Shown in pieces: positions 24,289 through 32,561 of a stretch of 40,698 nucleotides of DNA. This stretch comes from Bacteroidales bacterium. GTDB lineage: Bacteria > Bacteroidota > Bacteroidia > Bacteroidales > F082. A model generated the notes under the pieces. It saw only the letters and a program-made list of their open reading frames with translations. It was not told the DNA's origin and made no database searches. Numbering within the stretch: the first letter of the stretch is position 1; every line of letters begins with the position of its first letter. Position numbers and translations under genes: made by a program. The stretch covers positions 1 through 40,698 of the forward strand of contig JANJXG010000077.1 in assembly GCA_024709145.1 (NCBI GenBank), in the 5' to 3' direction.

Positions 24289-25257
24289 ATGATCTTCATC
24301 CATAAACCCGATTCTGACCCATTCTTTAACCTGGCAGCAGAAGAATTTGTTGTTAAAAACATTCAGGATGAAGTGTTTATGCTTTGGCAAAACGATGACT
24401 GTCTTGTCATTGGCAAGCATCAGCTAACGTATGCCGAAATCAACCTGAGTTTTATTAAAGAACATCAAATTCCGGTAATCCGTCGCATATCTGGAGGTGG
24501 AACTGTCTTTCAGGGTCGCGGCAACCTCAATTACAGCTTCGTTACAAACAGCTCAGGCAGCGATGATAAGGTTAATTTTGAAAAATATACCTCCTTCATC
24601 CGCTCTTACCTCGAAACGCTTGGACTCCAGGTTAAGCTGCAAGGAAAAAGCAGCCTGACTATTCAGAATTTTAAAATTTCGGGTAATGCTGCACATCTTT
24701 ACAAAAACAGGGTGTTACATCATGGAACAATCCTATTTGATGCCGACATTGAACTTATCAATGAAGCGATCAAATCCCCTTCAGGCCGGTATACGAGTAA
24801 AGCGGTTGCATCAAACAGGGCTACCATCGCCAACATCAGGTCATTTTTGAAAGAATCTCTCAGTCAGCTTGAATTTTATCAAGGATTGAAAACCCATGTA
24901 AGCAAAAAGCTTCATATCGTATTTGAACGCACCTTCACAAAAGATGAAATTATGGCCATTCAGCGGATGGCAGCAGAAAAATATCAGTCCGATGCCTGGA
25001 ATTACGGATATTCGCCTGAATACCGCTATCAGGCCGAAGTCGCTTTGGAAAGCCAGATACAAAAATTCCAACTAACGGTATCAAAAGGCAGGTTCAGTGA
25101 TGCCCAATTGGTGTCAAACGCGATAAAATTCAAAACTTTCACCGAATCGTTGGTTGGCATACCTGCCAGCTTTGAAAGCCTTCATAATCACCTGCCCAAC
25201 TTTTTTTCTCAATTATCTGAGGAAGAAATCAACCAAATTGCCTGTCAATTGTTATAA
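24289..25257 (+). CDS. lplA: Lipoate-protein ligase LplA
   Basis: LplA attaches free lipoate to the lysine of 2-oxoacid dehydrogenase E2 subunits and GcvH. The 322-residue protein has the ligase fold with RRISGGGTVFQGRGNLNYSF (about 64-83), the lipoyl-AMP binding loop, and the catalytic region FKISGNAAHLYKNRVLHHGT (about 130-150). A C-terminal accessory domain follows (about 240-322). It is soluble. It lies 14 bp before the DUF1338 gene on the same strand, so it is probably co-transcribed with it. It would serve the 2-oxoglutarate dehydrogenase that receives the product of the neighbouring D-2-hydroxyglutarate-type enzyme. Confidence 0.94.
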   Translation: MIFIHKPDSDPFFNLAAEEFVVKNIQDEVFMLWQNDDCLVIGKHQLTYAEINLSFIKEHQIPVIRRISGGGTVFQGRGNLNYSFVTNSSGSDDKVNFEKYTSFIRSYLETLGLQVKLQGKSSLTIQNFKISGNAAHLYKNRVLHHGTILFDADIELINEAIKSPSGRYTSKAVASNRATIANIRSFLKESLSQLEFYQGLKTHVSKKLHIVFERTFTKDEIMAIQRMAAEKYQSDAWNYGYSPEYRYQAEVALESQIQKFQLTVSKGRFSDAQLVSNAIKFKTFTESLVGIPASFESLHNHLPNFFSQLSEEEINQIACQLL

Positions 25258-25271
25258 AATAAAATTAATAC

Positions 25272-26066
25272 ATGAAAGCAGATCAGATTTTTCAACGTCT
25301 CTGGAGCGATTACACCAGACAAAATCCCTCAGTACAAGCCGTTTATGAACTTTTCACCAACCGCGGAGAAGTGGTGGTAAACGATCATATCGCCTTCCGC
25401 ACCTTCGATGATCCGCGCATCAGCATTGATGTGTTGGCAAAAGTGTTTCTCAATGCAGGATATACCTACAAAGGAGACTATCATTTTGAGTCGAAGCATC
25501 TATATGCCAAGCATTTCGAGATGGAAGGACAGCCGAGGGTTTTCATTTCCCAGCTTATCACTGCTGATTTCAGTCCTGAGCTTCAGCAAGAAGTAAAAGC
25601 GATGGTTGACGCCATCCCGACAGAAATGCTCGGATCAGATGATATGATTTACAGCGGCAACATTTGGGGCAAGCCTACCTTTGCAGTCTATGAAAAACTA
25701 CGGGAGGAATCAGAATATGCAGCCTGGCTGTATGTTAACGGATTTTGCGCCAATCACTTCACAGTGAGTGTAAACCATTTATCAACGCTGTCTTCATTGG
25801 AGCAAGTGAATCAGTTGCTCAAAGATCATGGCTTTCTTTTGAACGATTCGGGTGGCGAAATTAAAGGCACTCCTGCAGAGTTACTCGAACAATCCAGCAT
25901 CCGCTCCGAAATGATACAAATTGCCTTTACCGATGGCCTTCAGGAAATTCCGGGTTGCTATTATGAATTTGCGCGACGTTATCCGGATGCTGACGGAAAA
26001 CTCTACAGCGGTTTCATCGCCAAATCGGCCGACAAAATCTTTGAAAGTACCGACAAGGTGAGGTAA
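25272..26066 (+). CDS. DUF1338 family protein (2-oxoadipate dioxygenase/decarboxylase-like)
   Basis: DUF1338 proteins include HglS of Pseudomonas putida, an Fe(II) enzyme that converts 2-oxoadipate to D-2-hydroxyglutarate in lysine catabolism. This 264-residue protein has the family hallmark NDHIAFRTF, with His39 as a probable metal ligand and Arg43 four residues on. It also has ANHFTVSVNH with His162, and CYYEFARRYPD with Glu232, giving a plausible 2-His-1-Glu iron site in the expected order. It is much shorter than HglS (about 460 residues) and nearer the compact form. The next gene downstream is a D-2-hydroxyglutarate-dehydrogenase-like protein, which supports the assigned reaction. No substrate test exists here. 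Confidence 0.85.
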   Translation: MKADQIFQRLWSDYTRQNPSVQAVYELFTNRGEVVVNDHIAFRTFDDPRISIDVLAKVFLNAGYTYKGDYHFESKHLYAKHFEMEGQPRVFISQLITADFSPELQQEVKAMVDAIPTEMLGSDDMIYSGNIWGKPTFAVYEKLREESEYAAWLYVNGFCANHFTVSVNHLSTLSSLEQVNQLLKDHGFLLNDSGGEIKGTPAELLEQSSIRSEMIQIAFTDGLQEIPGCYYEFARRYPDADGKLYSGFIAKSADKIFESTDKVR

Positions 26067-26124
26067 ATCATTGAATGCCCATTCAGGGATTCTTGTTAAT
26101 TTAGCCGGGTTATAAAACCATCAC

Positions 26125-29058
26125 ATGCGGGAATCATATATTTTCAAAGAACTTGAAAAGCTGAGAAGTTCCTTTACGGGCGACCTATACATCGATGATG
26201 CCACCAGGCTCATTTATGCCACCGACGCCTCAGCCTACCGTGAGAAGCCGCTTGCAGTAGCCCTTCCTCGTGACAAAGAAGATATCAGGAAGCTGATACA
26301 ACTTGCACGTAGAGTAAAATGCTCCCTCATTCCCCGGGCTGCTGGCACTTCACTGGCTGGTCAGGTGGTTGGAAATGGCATCGTGGTTGATGTATCACGC
26401 TATATGAACCGCATCCTGGATTTCAATGTGGGTGAAAGGTGGATTCTTGTCGAACCCGGAGTGGTCCTAAATGAGTTAAATAAGTTTCTTGCTCCACATG
26501 GATTGTTCTTCGGACCCGAAACTTCAACCGCTGATTATTGCATGATTGGCGGCATGGTCGGCAACAATGCCTGTGGTGCTCATTCCTTGGTTTATGGCAG
26601 CACCCGCGACCACACACTGGCCCTTGAGGTCTTGCTTTCAAATGGTGAAGAGGCACTTTTTGAATCCCTTGATCCAGAAACTTTTCAGTCGAAGAAAAAT
26701 CAGAATAACTTCGAAGGCAGCCTGTACAGGCAAATCAGCGAACTGCTTTCTGAGCCAGAAAACCAGACTGAAATCAGACAACAATACCCTGATCCTGCAC
26801 TAAAACGACGGAACACAGGTTATGCCATTGATTTACTACTTGAAAGCGAACCTTTTACCCCCGAAAAAAGCCAGTTCAATTTCAGTCAGCTTTTGGCAGG
26901 TTCCGAAGGAACTTTGGCGTTCACCACTGCCATCAAACTCAATCTTGTTCCATTGCCACCTAAAAACAAAGCATTGCTGGTAGTGCATTTCGAAACAATA
27001 CGACAAGCCCTGGAAGCCAATCTCATTGCTTTGCAATATAAGCCTGTTGCAGTTGAGCTGATGGACAAAACAGTGATGGATCTTACCAAAACCAACATCA
27101 ATCAAAACAAAAACAGATTTTTTGTTGTTGGTGACCCAGGCGCCTTGCTCATTGCAGAGTTTGTTGAGGATGCAATGGAAACCATTGAGCAAAAAGCAGT
27201 TGCCATGGAAAAAGCCATGCGGGAAGCCGGATATGGTTATGCATTTCCTCTGATTACAGGGAGTGATATCGGCAAGGTTTGGGAATTGAGAAAAGCCGGA
27301 CTTGGTGTGCTCAACAATATGCCCGGTGATGCAAAACCGGTTGCAGTGATCGAAGATACCGCTGTGAGCCCTGCTGTTCTGCCCGATTACATCGAAGATT
27401 TCGACAGGATGCTCGCCCGTTATGGCAAAAGCTGTGTGTATTATGCCCATATTGCAACCGGCGAACTTCACCTGCGCCCGATCCTCGACCTGAAAGACCC
27501 TCATGACGTAGAACTCTTTCATACCATCGCCCTCGAGACCGCCCGGCTGGTGAAGCACTACCGTGGCTCGCTGAGCGGTGAACACGGCGACGGCAGGTTG
27601 CGTGGCGAGTTTATCCCTTTGATGGTTGGACAGAAGAATTATGAGCTTTTAAAGCAAATCAAAAAGACCTGGGACGAACACAACATTTTTAATCCGAATA
27701 AAATTATCGATACGCCCCGGATGAACAGCTCACTGCGCTACGAACCCGGTGTTAAAACACGGGAAATCAATACAGTGTTCGACTTTTCTAAAGACTTAGG
27801 TATTCTTCGCGCAGCAGAAAAATGCAATGGAACAGCAGCCTGTCGAAAAACCGAAGTGATTGGAGGCACGATGTGCCCATCCTACATGGCCACGCGCGAC
27901 GAACGCAACACCACCCGCGCCAGGGCCAATGTTTTGAGAGAGTTTCTTACAAATAGCCCTAAAGAAAACCCATTTGATCATCAGGAGATTTATGAGGTGA
28001 TGGACCTTTGCCTCTCATGCAAAGCTTGTAAATCAGAATGCCCCAGCAGTGTGGATGTGGCCAAACTCAAAGCGGAATTTCTACAGCATTACTATGATGC
28101 CAATGGTGTTCCCCTACGCTCAAAAATCATAGCCAACATCAGCAGTATCAATGCTTTTGGCAGTATGATACCAGGGCTGACCAATTTTGTTTTAAAAAAC
28201 AAGTGGCTATCCAGAATTCTGACCTCCTCCATAGGCTTCTCAACAAAGCGCAGCATGCCGACGCTTTACAAAACGACCTTAGAGAAATGGTTCAACAAGC
28301 AGGAAAGAACTAAACACGATGTTTCAAAAGGAACTGTGTACCTCTTTAATGACGAATTCACACGTTATAATGATACGGAAGTTGGAATCAAAGCCATTTT
28401 ATTGCTTCAGAAGTTGGGATTTGAGGTGATCATTCCAAAACATACGGTTAGTGGCAGAACCTTTCTGAGCAAAGGTTTTCTGCGCAAGGCCAAAACCATT
28501 GCCAACCAAAATGTAAGTTTACTCAAAGACAAAATCAGCAAAGAAACCCCGCTTATTGGCATCGAACCCTCTGCAATTCTGAGCTTTAGAGACGAATATC
28601 CCGAATTGGTCGATTCTCATCTGAAAGATGATGCACTACACCTGTCTGCCAACTGTTTCACCATTGAGGAGTTTCTAGCACAGGCATTTAACAAAGGATT
28701 GATCGATCGTACCCTGTTTACTGACGAGAAAAAGGAGCTGGTTTATCATGGTCATTGTCAACAAAAATCCATCGCCAGCACGAAGGAAGCCATCCGTTTA
28801 CTGAGCATTCCCAGTGGTTATTCGGTGAAGGAAATTCCTTCGGGATGTTGCGGAATGGCAGGTTCATTTGGCTACGAAAAGGAACACTACGAACTATCGA
28901 TGAAGGTGGGAGAATTGGTATTGTTCCCAGCCGTCAGAAACACCAGTGCAGAAACCATTGTTGCTGCAAGCGGCACCTCGTGCAGGCATCAAATCAAAGA
29001 CGGCACAGGAAAGTCAGCATTGCATCCTATTGAAGTGCTGTATCATGCGCTCAAATAG
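26125..29058 (+). CDS. FAD-linked oxidase/4Fe-4S protein, D-2-hydroxyglutarate dehydrogenase-like (YdiJ type)
   Basis: This 977-residue fusion joins a GlcD-like FAD oxidase to a GlpC-like Fe-S/CCG module, the architecture of YdiJ (about 1,000 residues), a D-2-hydroxyglutarate dehydrogenase. Visible in order: FAD-binding PRAAGTSLAGQVVGNG (about 71-86) and GGMVGNNACGAHS (about 142-154), then the C-terminal oxidase domain with HIATGELHLRP and SGEHGDGRLRGEF. Cluster ligands follow in CNGTAACRK...MCPSY and CLSCKACKSECP (about 630-645), and the CCG module ends with GHCQQKS and GCCGMAGSFGYE (about 900-925). It is cytoplasmic or peripheral. It lies 58 bp after the DUF1338 gene. Other D-2-hydroxyacids such as D-lactate remain possible substrates. 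Confidence 0.9.
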   Translation: MRESYIFKELEKLRSSFTGDLYIDDATRLIYATDASAYREKPLAVALPRDKEDIRKLIQLARRVKCSLIPRAAGTSLAGQVVGNGIVVDVSRYMNRILDFNVGERWILVEPGVVLNELNKFLAPHGLFFGPETSTADYCMIGGMVGNNACGAHSLVYGSTRDHTLALEVLLSNGEEALFESLDPETFQSKKNQNNFEGSLYRQISELLSEPENQTEIRQQYPDPALKRRNTGYAIDLLLESEPFTPEKSQFNFSQLLAGSEGTLAFTTAIKLNLVPLPPKNKALLVVHFETIRQALEANLIALQYKPVAVELMDKTVMDLTKTNINQNKNRFFVVGDPGALLIAEFVEDAMETIEQKAVAMEKAMREAGYGYAFPLITGSDIGKVWELRKAGLGVLNNMPGDAKPVAVIEDTAVSPAVLPDYIEDFDRMLARYGKSCVYYAHIATGELHLRPILDLKDPHDVELFHTIALETARLVKHYRGSLSGEHGDGRLRGEFIPLMVGQKNYELLKQIKKTWDEHNIFNPNKIIDTPRMNSSLRYEPGVKTREINTVFDFSKDLGILRAAEKCNGTAACRKTEVIGGTMCPSYMATRDERNTTRARANVLREFLTNSPKENPFDHQEIYEVMDLCLSCKACKSECPSSVDVAKLKAEFLQHYYDANGVPLRSKIIANISSINAFGSMIPGLTNFVLKNKWLSRILTSSIGFSTKRSMPTLYKTTLEKWFNKQERTKHDVSKGTVYLFNDEFTRYNDTEVGIKAILLLQKLGFEVIIPKHTVSGRTFLSKGFLRKAKTIANQNVSLLKDKISKETPLIGIEPSAILSFRDEYPELVDSHLKDDALHLSANCFTIEEFLAQAFNKGLIDRTLFTDEKKELVYHGHCQQKSIASTKEAIRLLSIPSGYSVKEIPSGCCGMAGSFGYEKEHYELSMKVGELVLFPAVRNTSAETIVAASGTSCRHQIKDGTGKSALHPIEVLYHALK

Positions 29059-29132
29059 TTAATTATTTTTTAAAATCCTTTTCGTTTTCACATTGGTTGA
29101 TTTATTTCATTAAGCTTGCAAAAACGAAAATA

Positions 29133-31145
29133 ATGAAAGAGATCGTATTTTCCTTTGCCTTGCTATTCACCTATCTTTTTGCATACTCACAATCAATTGA
29201 TGATCAAAATATTCAATTGAATAAAACAAGGTATGCTGCAGCAGAAGCACTGATTCAGCTTGGCAGAATCAGTGAGGCGAAAGAATTTCTGGCGCAAATT
29301 CCTGAATCCGAACGCGCTGTTGAATGGCGTTTTCTGATGTCAGCAGCCGATCAGAGCAAAATACTGATTGAAGCTGAAGCTGGCATTACCGGAAATGACA
29401 TGGCCCTGTCTCCTGATGGTAAATCATTGGCTATTGCAATGTCCGACAGCAGTGTTACGGTTTATCAATATCCTGCAATGAAAATTTTGCACAAACTCCG
29501 GCACCATCAATCATCTGTTAGCACTGTTTGTTTCAGTCACAGCGGTCGACTGATTGCTTCCGGCGGTCGTGATCACACTGTAGTGATTTGGAACTTGAAA
29601 AGTGGAAAATCCACAATCGTTAATGATAGCTCATTCTCACAAGGAATTTACCAATTGCGATTTCATCCCGGTGATGATTTTTTAGGTATCGTTTCATGGC
29701 TGCGTGATAAATCACGTGATCCTGGGATTTTTGGCTATCTCAAGCTGATGGACACTGAATCCGGAAAGATTATCGCTACAAAAGAATTGGATAACCACCC
29801 GGCAGCTGGTCTTCGCTTTTCACCCGATGGCAGTCAGATGATACTTTCCAGTTGGGGTGAATTGGTATATGGAATTCATACAAACGAACTTCACACGCAA
29901 TGGACCTTTGATTTATCCGATCCCTCTGCATACAACGCCTTTCATGCCCTCGATCTCAGTCCTGACGGTCAAATTATAGCTGCCGGAGGTGCTGATCATG
30001 CCATTTATTTTATCAATGCATCCGACGGACAACTTTTATACAAGTCGCCAGATTATCTGGGACATAAAAAAATCGTAAAGGCCACCAGTTTTAGTCCTGA
30101 CGGAAACTTGCTGGCAAGCTCCGGAGCTGACCACCAAATCATCATCTGGGATGTGGAATCGCACAGCATTATCAAGCGACTATTAGGTCATACGGGCACA
30201 GTCACCAGCCTGATTTGGACTGATCACAACAGCTTATTGTCATCTTCAACAGATGGCAGCATTCGAACCTGGACATTGGATGTAGGTTTCTTAAACCGAT
30301 ATAAAATCTGTGATTACGGCCCATGGCAAACACCTTTGGCATCTGACCATCAGTTTTTTGCAACACCATGTTCAGATGACAAACTGCAACTTGTAAGTGT
30401 GATCGATGGCACAAACATTCATGAATTTGCTGGCCATGATGGTTTGTGTGCCATCATTCATCCGAATGATTCTTCTGTCTATCTTTCAAGTTTCGATGGC
30501 AACGTAAAACGCTGGCAACCATATGAAAACAAGATTGAAATTCTGCATCAATTGCATAAAGAAAGGGTGGATGGAATTGCCTTACTGCCAACCTACAATC
30601 AGGTGATAACTGCCGGTGGAAACAAAATTATTGTTTGGGATGAGGTTAAAAAAGATACCATACGAACCATCAAACTAGATCAGCAACCCTTCAGGCTTCT
30701 TGCAGCTGTTGACCAAAAACATATTATTGCAGGGATGAGCGGCGGAAATGTGGTTAAATTGAGTACTGGCGATTTCAGGCAGATAGCAACCCTGCAAACA
30801 GGTGAGTCTATACAAGAAATGGCATTGAGCCCTGACGGCAGATTGCTGGCTGTGTTTTCAGGCAATGATATTTATCTAATTGATTACAAAACATTTATAC
30901 TACTGTTTCGGTTGAAAGGACACACCGGATCAGGTTATGGACTGGATTTTTCACCTGATGGAAAGCGGCTTTTGAGTGCTTCCGGAGATCAAAGTCTGCG
31001 ATTTTGGGACATTACCACCGGTGAATGTCTGTTGAGTTGGAAAGGGATGGAAAAAGAATACTTTAACTGCAAATTCATAAATAATGAGCAATTGATAGTG
31101 ACCACCGGCTCAGGTGAGCTCTTCATCATAAAATTGCGCCCTTAG
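29133..31145 (+). CDS. Exported WD40 beta-propeller protein
   Basis: This 670-residue protein begins with a signal peptide (MKEIVFSFALLFTYLFAYSQS) and is probably periplasmic. After a short helical, TPR-like stretch (residues 25-75) come about a dozen WD40-type repeats, enough for one or two propellers. The clearest are GHKKIVKATSFSPDG, GADHQIIIWDVES, GHTGTVTSLIW and GHTGSGYGLDFSPDG with GDQSLRFWDITTG. No enzymatic domain is seen. It is a single gene with no clear partner; the neighbours belong to other units. It may serve as a scaffold in an envelope complex. I chose ATG 29133, since the longer frame places 12 unrelated residues before the signal peptide. Confidence 0.85.
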   Translation: MKEIVFSFALLFTYLFAYSQSIDDQNIQLNKTRYAAAEALIQLGRISEAKEFLAQIPESERAVEWRFLMSAADQSKILIEAEAGITGNDMALSPDGKSLAIAMSDSSVTVYQYPAMKILHKLRHHQSSVSTVCFSHSGRLIASGGRDHTVVIWNLKSGKSTIVNDSSFSQGIYQLRFHPGDDFLGIVSWLRDKSRDPGIFGYLKLMDTESGKIIATKELDNHPAAGLRFSPDGSQMILSSWGELVYGIHTNELHTQWTFDLSDPSAYNAFHALDLSPDGQIIAAGGADHAIYFINASDGQLLYKSPDYLGHKKIVKATSFSPDGNLLASSGADHQIIIWDVESHSIIKRLLGHTGTVTSLIWTDHNSLLSSSTDGSIRTWTLDVGFLNRYKICDYGPWQTPLASDHQFFATPCSDDKLQLVSVIDGTNIHEFAGHDGLCAIIHPNDSSVYLSSFDGNVKRWQPYENKIEILHQLHKERVDGIALLPTYNQVITAGGNKIIVWDEVKKDTIRTIKLDQQPFRLLAAVDQKHIIAGMSGGNVVKLSTGDFRQIATLQTGESIQEMALSPDGRLLAVFSGNDIYLIDYKTFILLFRLKGHTGSGYGLDFSPDGKRLLSASGDQSLRFWDITTGECLLSWKGMEKEYFNCKFINNEQLIVTTGSGELFIIKLRP

Positions 31146-31157
31146 CAAAAAAAAAAC

Positions 31158-31212
31158 GATCATTTTGTTATTATGAACATATGTTCATTATATTTGCAGC
31201 GAACAAATGATC
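31158..31212 (+). promoter_or_regulatory. Promoter of the DUF134-NifX operon with nested palindromes
   Basis: TTTG (31164-31167) is followed after 21 bp by TATATTTG (31189-31196), a full Bacteroidota promoter ending 20 bp before the ATG at 31217. The 16-bp perfect palindrome ATGAACATATGTTCAT (31173-31188) fills the spacer. An outer inverted repeat, GATCATTTTGTT (31158-31169) and AACAAATGATC (31202-31212), flanks it with a single unpaired T. This is a strong operator candidate. The adjacent DUF134 regulator is the obvious but unproven binder. Confidence 0.65.
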
Positions 31213-31216
31213 ATTC

Positions 31217-31768
31217 ATGCCGCGACATAAGAATTTACGTAAACTCGCTCAAGTTCCGGTAATCAAGGGTTTACGAGCCTATGGGTTAAAAACGCCTTCT
31301 CAAAAACCGGCTGTTTTTTTACATCTTGAAGAGTATGAAGCCATTAAATTATGTGATTATGATCAAAAAAATCACGCTGAGGCTTGCGCTTTGATGCTCG
31401 TCAGCCGTCCTACCTTTACACGTATTTATGCAGCAGCAAGAAAAAAGATAGCCATTGCACTTGCCGAAGGCAGAGATATTGTTATTGAAGGTGGTAAGGT
31501 GTTTATGGACAGCAACTGGTTCGTTTGCCAGAGCTGCAAAAGCACTTTTAACAACCCATTGCTTTTAGAAACACCTGCAGATTGCCCCCTTTGCGGAAAC
31601 GACGATATCGCGGCCTATCAGCCTGTCAGGCCTCAGCGCAGAATGGTGTGCAGGTGTAAACGATGTGGTCATCAACATGATCATCAAAAAACGGAAGACT
31701 GCCGGTATTCGACCTGCCCGGATTGCGATGGTGAACTCACACAATTGGAAGAAACCATTTCAACCTAA
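31217..31768 (+). CDS. DUF134 family DNA-binding protein with zinc ribbons
   Basis: DUF134 proteins are predicted HTH regulators. This 183-residue example keeps the family N terminus MPRHKNLRKL, the segment FLHLEEYEAIKLCDYD, and the helix-turn-helix EACALMLVSRPTFTRIYAAARKKIAIAL (positions about 56-83). The C-terminal half adds two zinc-ribbon-like modules: CQSC...CPLC (about 103-124) and CRCKRC...CPDC (about 140-165), with a His-rich HQHDHQ between. The zinc sites could sense metals or redox. It is the first gene of the operon, directly behind its palindromic promoter, and autoregulation is plausible. It ends 10 bp before the first NifX-like gene. Confidence 0.88.
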   Translation: MPRHKNLRKLAQVPVIKGLRAYGLKTPSQKPAVFLHLEEYEAIKLCDYDQKNHAEACALMLVSRPTFTRIYAAARKKIAIALAEGRDIVIEGGKVFMDSNWFVCQSCKSTFNNPLLLETPADCPLCGNDDIAAYQPVRPQRRMVCRCKRCGHQHDHQKTEDCRYSTCPDCDGELTQLEETIST

Positions 31769-31778
31769 TAATGACGCC

Positions 31779-32120
31779 ATGAAGATAGCCATTGCAGCAA
31801 GCGAATGCACCTTTAGCGCCACCGTTGATAGTCATTTTGGTCATAGTCATTGTTTTGTGATTTTTGAACCAGATTCTGACACAGTGAGTTTTATTTCCAA
31901 TCCTTATCGTGATGCCACTGAAAAGGCTGGTGAGATGGCCCTTCAAATGCTCCTTAAGCAAGGAGTTAGCAAAATCATCAGCCTCGATTTCGGGAAACAG
32001 ATTCAACCGATGATGGACCAGCAAAAAGTGCAAATGATCATTGTTAACAGTGCGATGTTGCAGGTGGAAGAATTGATATCCATGCTGAGGAAAACTTATC
32101 AGAATACATATAACTTTTAA
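31779..32120 (+). CDS. NifX/NifB-C-terminal-like (dinitrogenase Fe-Mo cofactor biosynthesis family) protein
   Basis: This 113-residue protein is a single NifX-like domain. It opens MKIAIAASE, carries DSHFGHSHCFVIFE (about 16-30), where His and Cys suit a metal or Fe-S cluster ligand, and ends in the usual alpha/beta pattern (GVSKIISLDFGKQIQPMM). In nitrogen fixers such domains carry FeMo-co precursors. In organisms without nitrogenase their role is unknown, probably in Fe-S or Mo/Fe cluster handling. I chose ATG 31779, 10 bp after DUF134. A longer in-frame start would overlap the DUF134 coding sequence. No nif gene is in the window. Confidence 0.88.
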   Translation: MKIAIAASECTFSATVDSHFGHSHCFVIFEPDSDTVSFISNPYRDATEKAGEMALQMLLKQGVSKIISLDFGKQIQPMMDQQKVQMIIVNSAMLQVEELISMLRKTYQNTYNF

Positions 32121-32129
32121 TACAAAACG

Positions 32130-32561
32130 ATGAAAAGAGTCATTGCCATTCCATTAGCCGGAGGAAAACTCTCGGCACATTTCGGTCACTCTGAGGCTTT
32201 TGCTTTTATAAGCTCGGATGACAAAGTCATTAAAAGCTTGATCACACTTGATCCTCCGGAGCATGTGCCCGGAAGTTTTCCACGATGGGTTGCTGAACAT
32301 GGCGCCACCGAAGTGATTGCCGGCGGCATGGGGCCACAGGCTGTTTCTTTGTTTAACAGCTTTGGCATCAATGTGTTTGTTGGCGCTCCCCCACTCGACC
32401 CACTTGAAATAGCCCAACTTTTCCTGGATGGAAAACTCCCGCTGCAGGCGAACTATTGCGATCACGATGGTCATCATCATGATGCCGGACACCATCATGA
32501 TCATCACCACCAACATTCGCAAAATCATTCAAACGGCCACGACCACCGTCATGCTGATTGA
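32130..32561 (+). CDS. NifX-like protein with histidine-rich metal-binding tail
   Basis: This 143-residue protein has a NifX-like domain (1-105: AIPLAGGKLSAHFGHSEAF, EVIAGGMGPQA) and then a tail of about 33 residues made mostly of His, Asp, Gly and Asn (HHDAGHHHDHHH and HDHRHAD). The His tail is likely to bind Ni, Zn, Co or Cu, as His-rich tails of metallochaperones do. The paralogous gene just upstream lacks this tail, so the pair may divide a carrier and a metal-storage role. The end of the gene overlaps the start of the DUF89 gene by 11 bp. Confidence 0.88.
   Translation: MKRVIAIPLAGGKLSAHFGHSEAFAFISSDDKVIKSLITLDPPEHVPGSFPRWVAEHGATEVIAGGMGPQAVSLFNSFGINVFVGAPPLDPLEIAQLFLDGKLPLQANYCDHDGHHHDAGHHHDHHHQHSQNHSNGHDHRHAD

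Noticed and set aside
26836-27585. Open frame of 249 codons on the minus strand
   Set aside because: It lies wholly antisense to the YdiJ-like gene, whose product has clear FAD and Fe-S motifs; the antisense product has no recognisable domain.
31665-31778. Upstream extension of the first NifX-like gene
   Set aside because: It overlaps the DUF134 coding region in another frame, and the family N terminus (MKIAIAASE) begins at 31779.
32455-32520. Tandem CAT-rich DNA that could look like a microsatellite
   Set aside because: The codons are mixed CAT/CAC/GAT in a single frame and encode a plausible metal-binding His tail.
32428-32550. Upstream extension of the DUF89 gene
   Set aside because: These 41 codons are an out-of-frame reading of the CAT/CAC-rich His tail; the conserved LPDPRCEHC starts right after ATG 32551.
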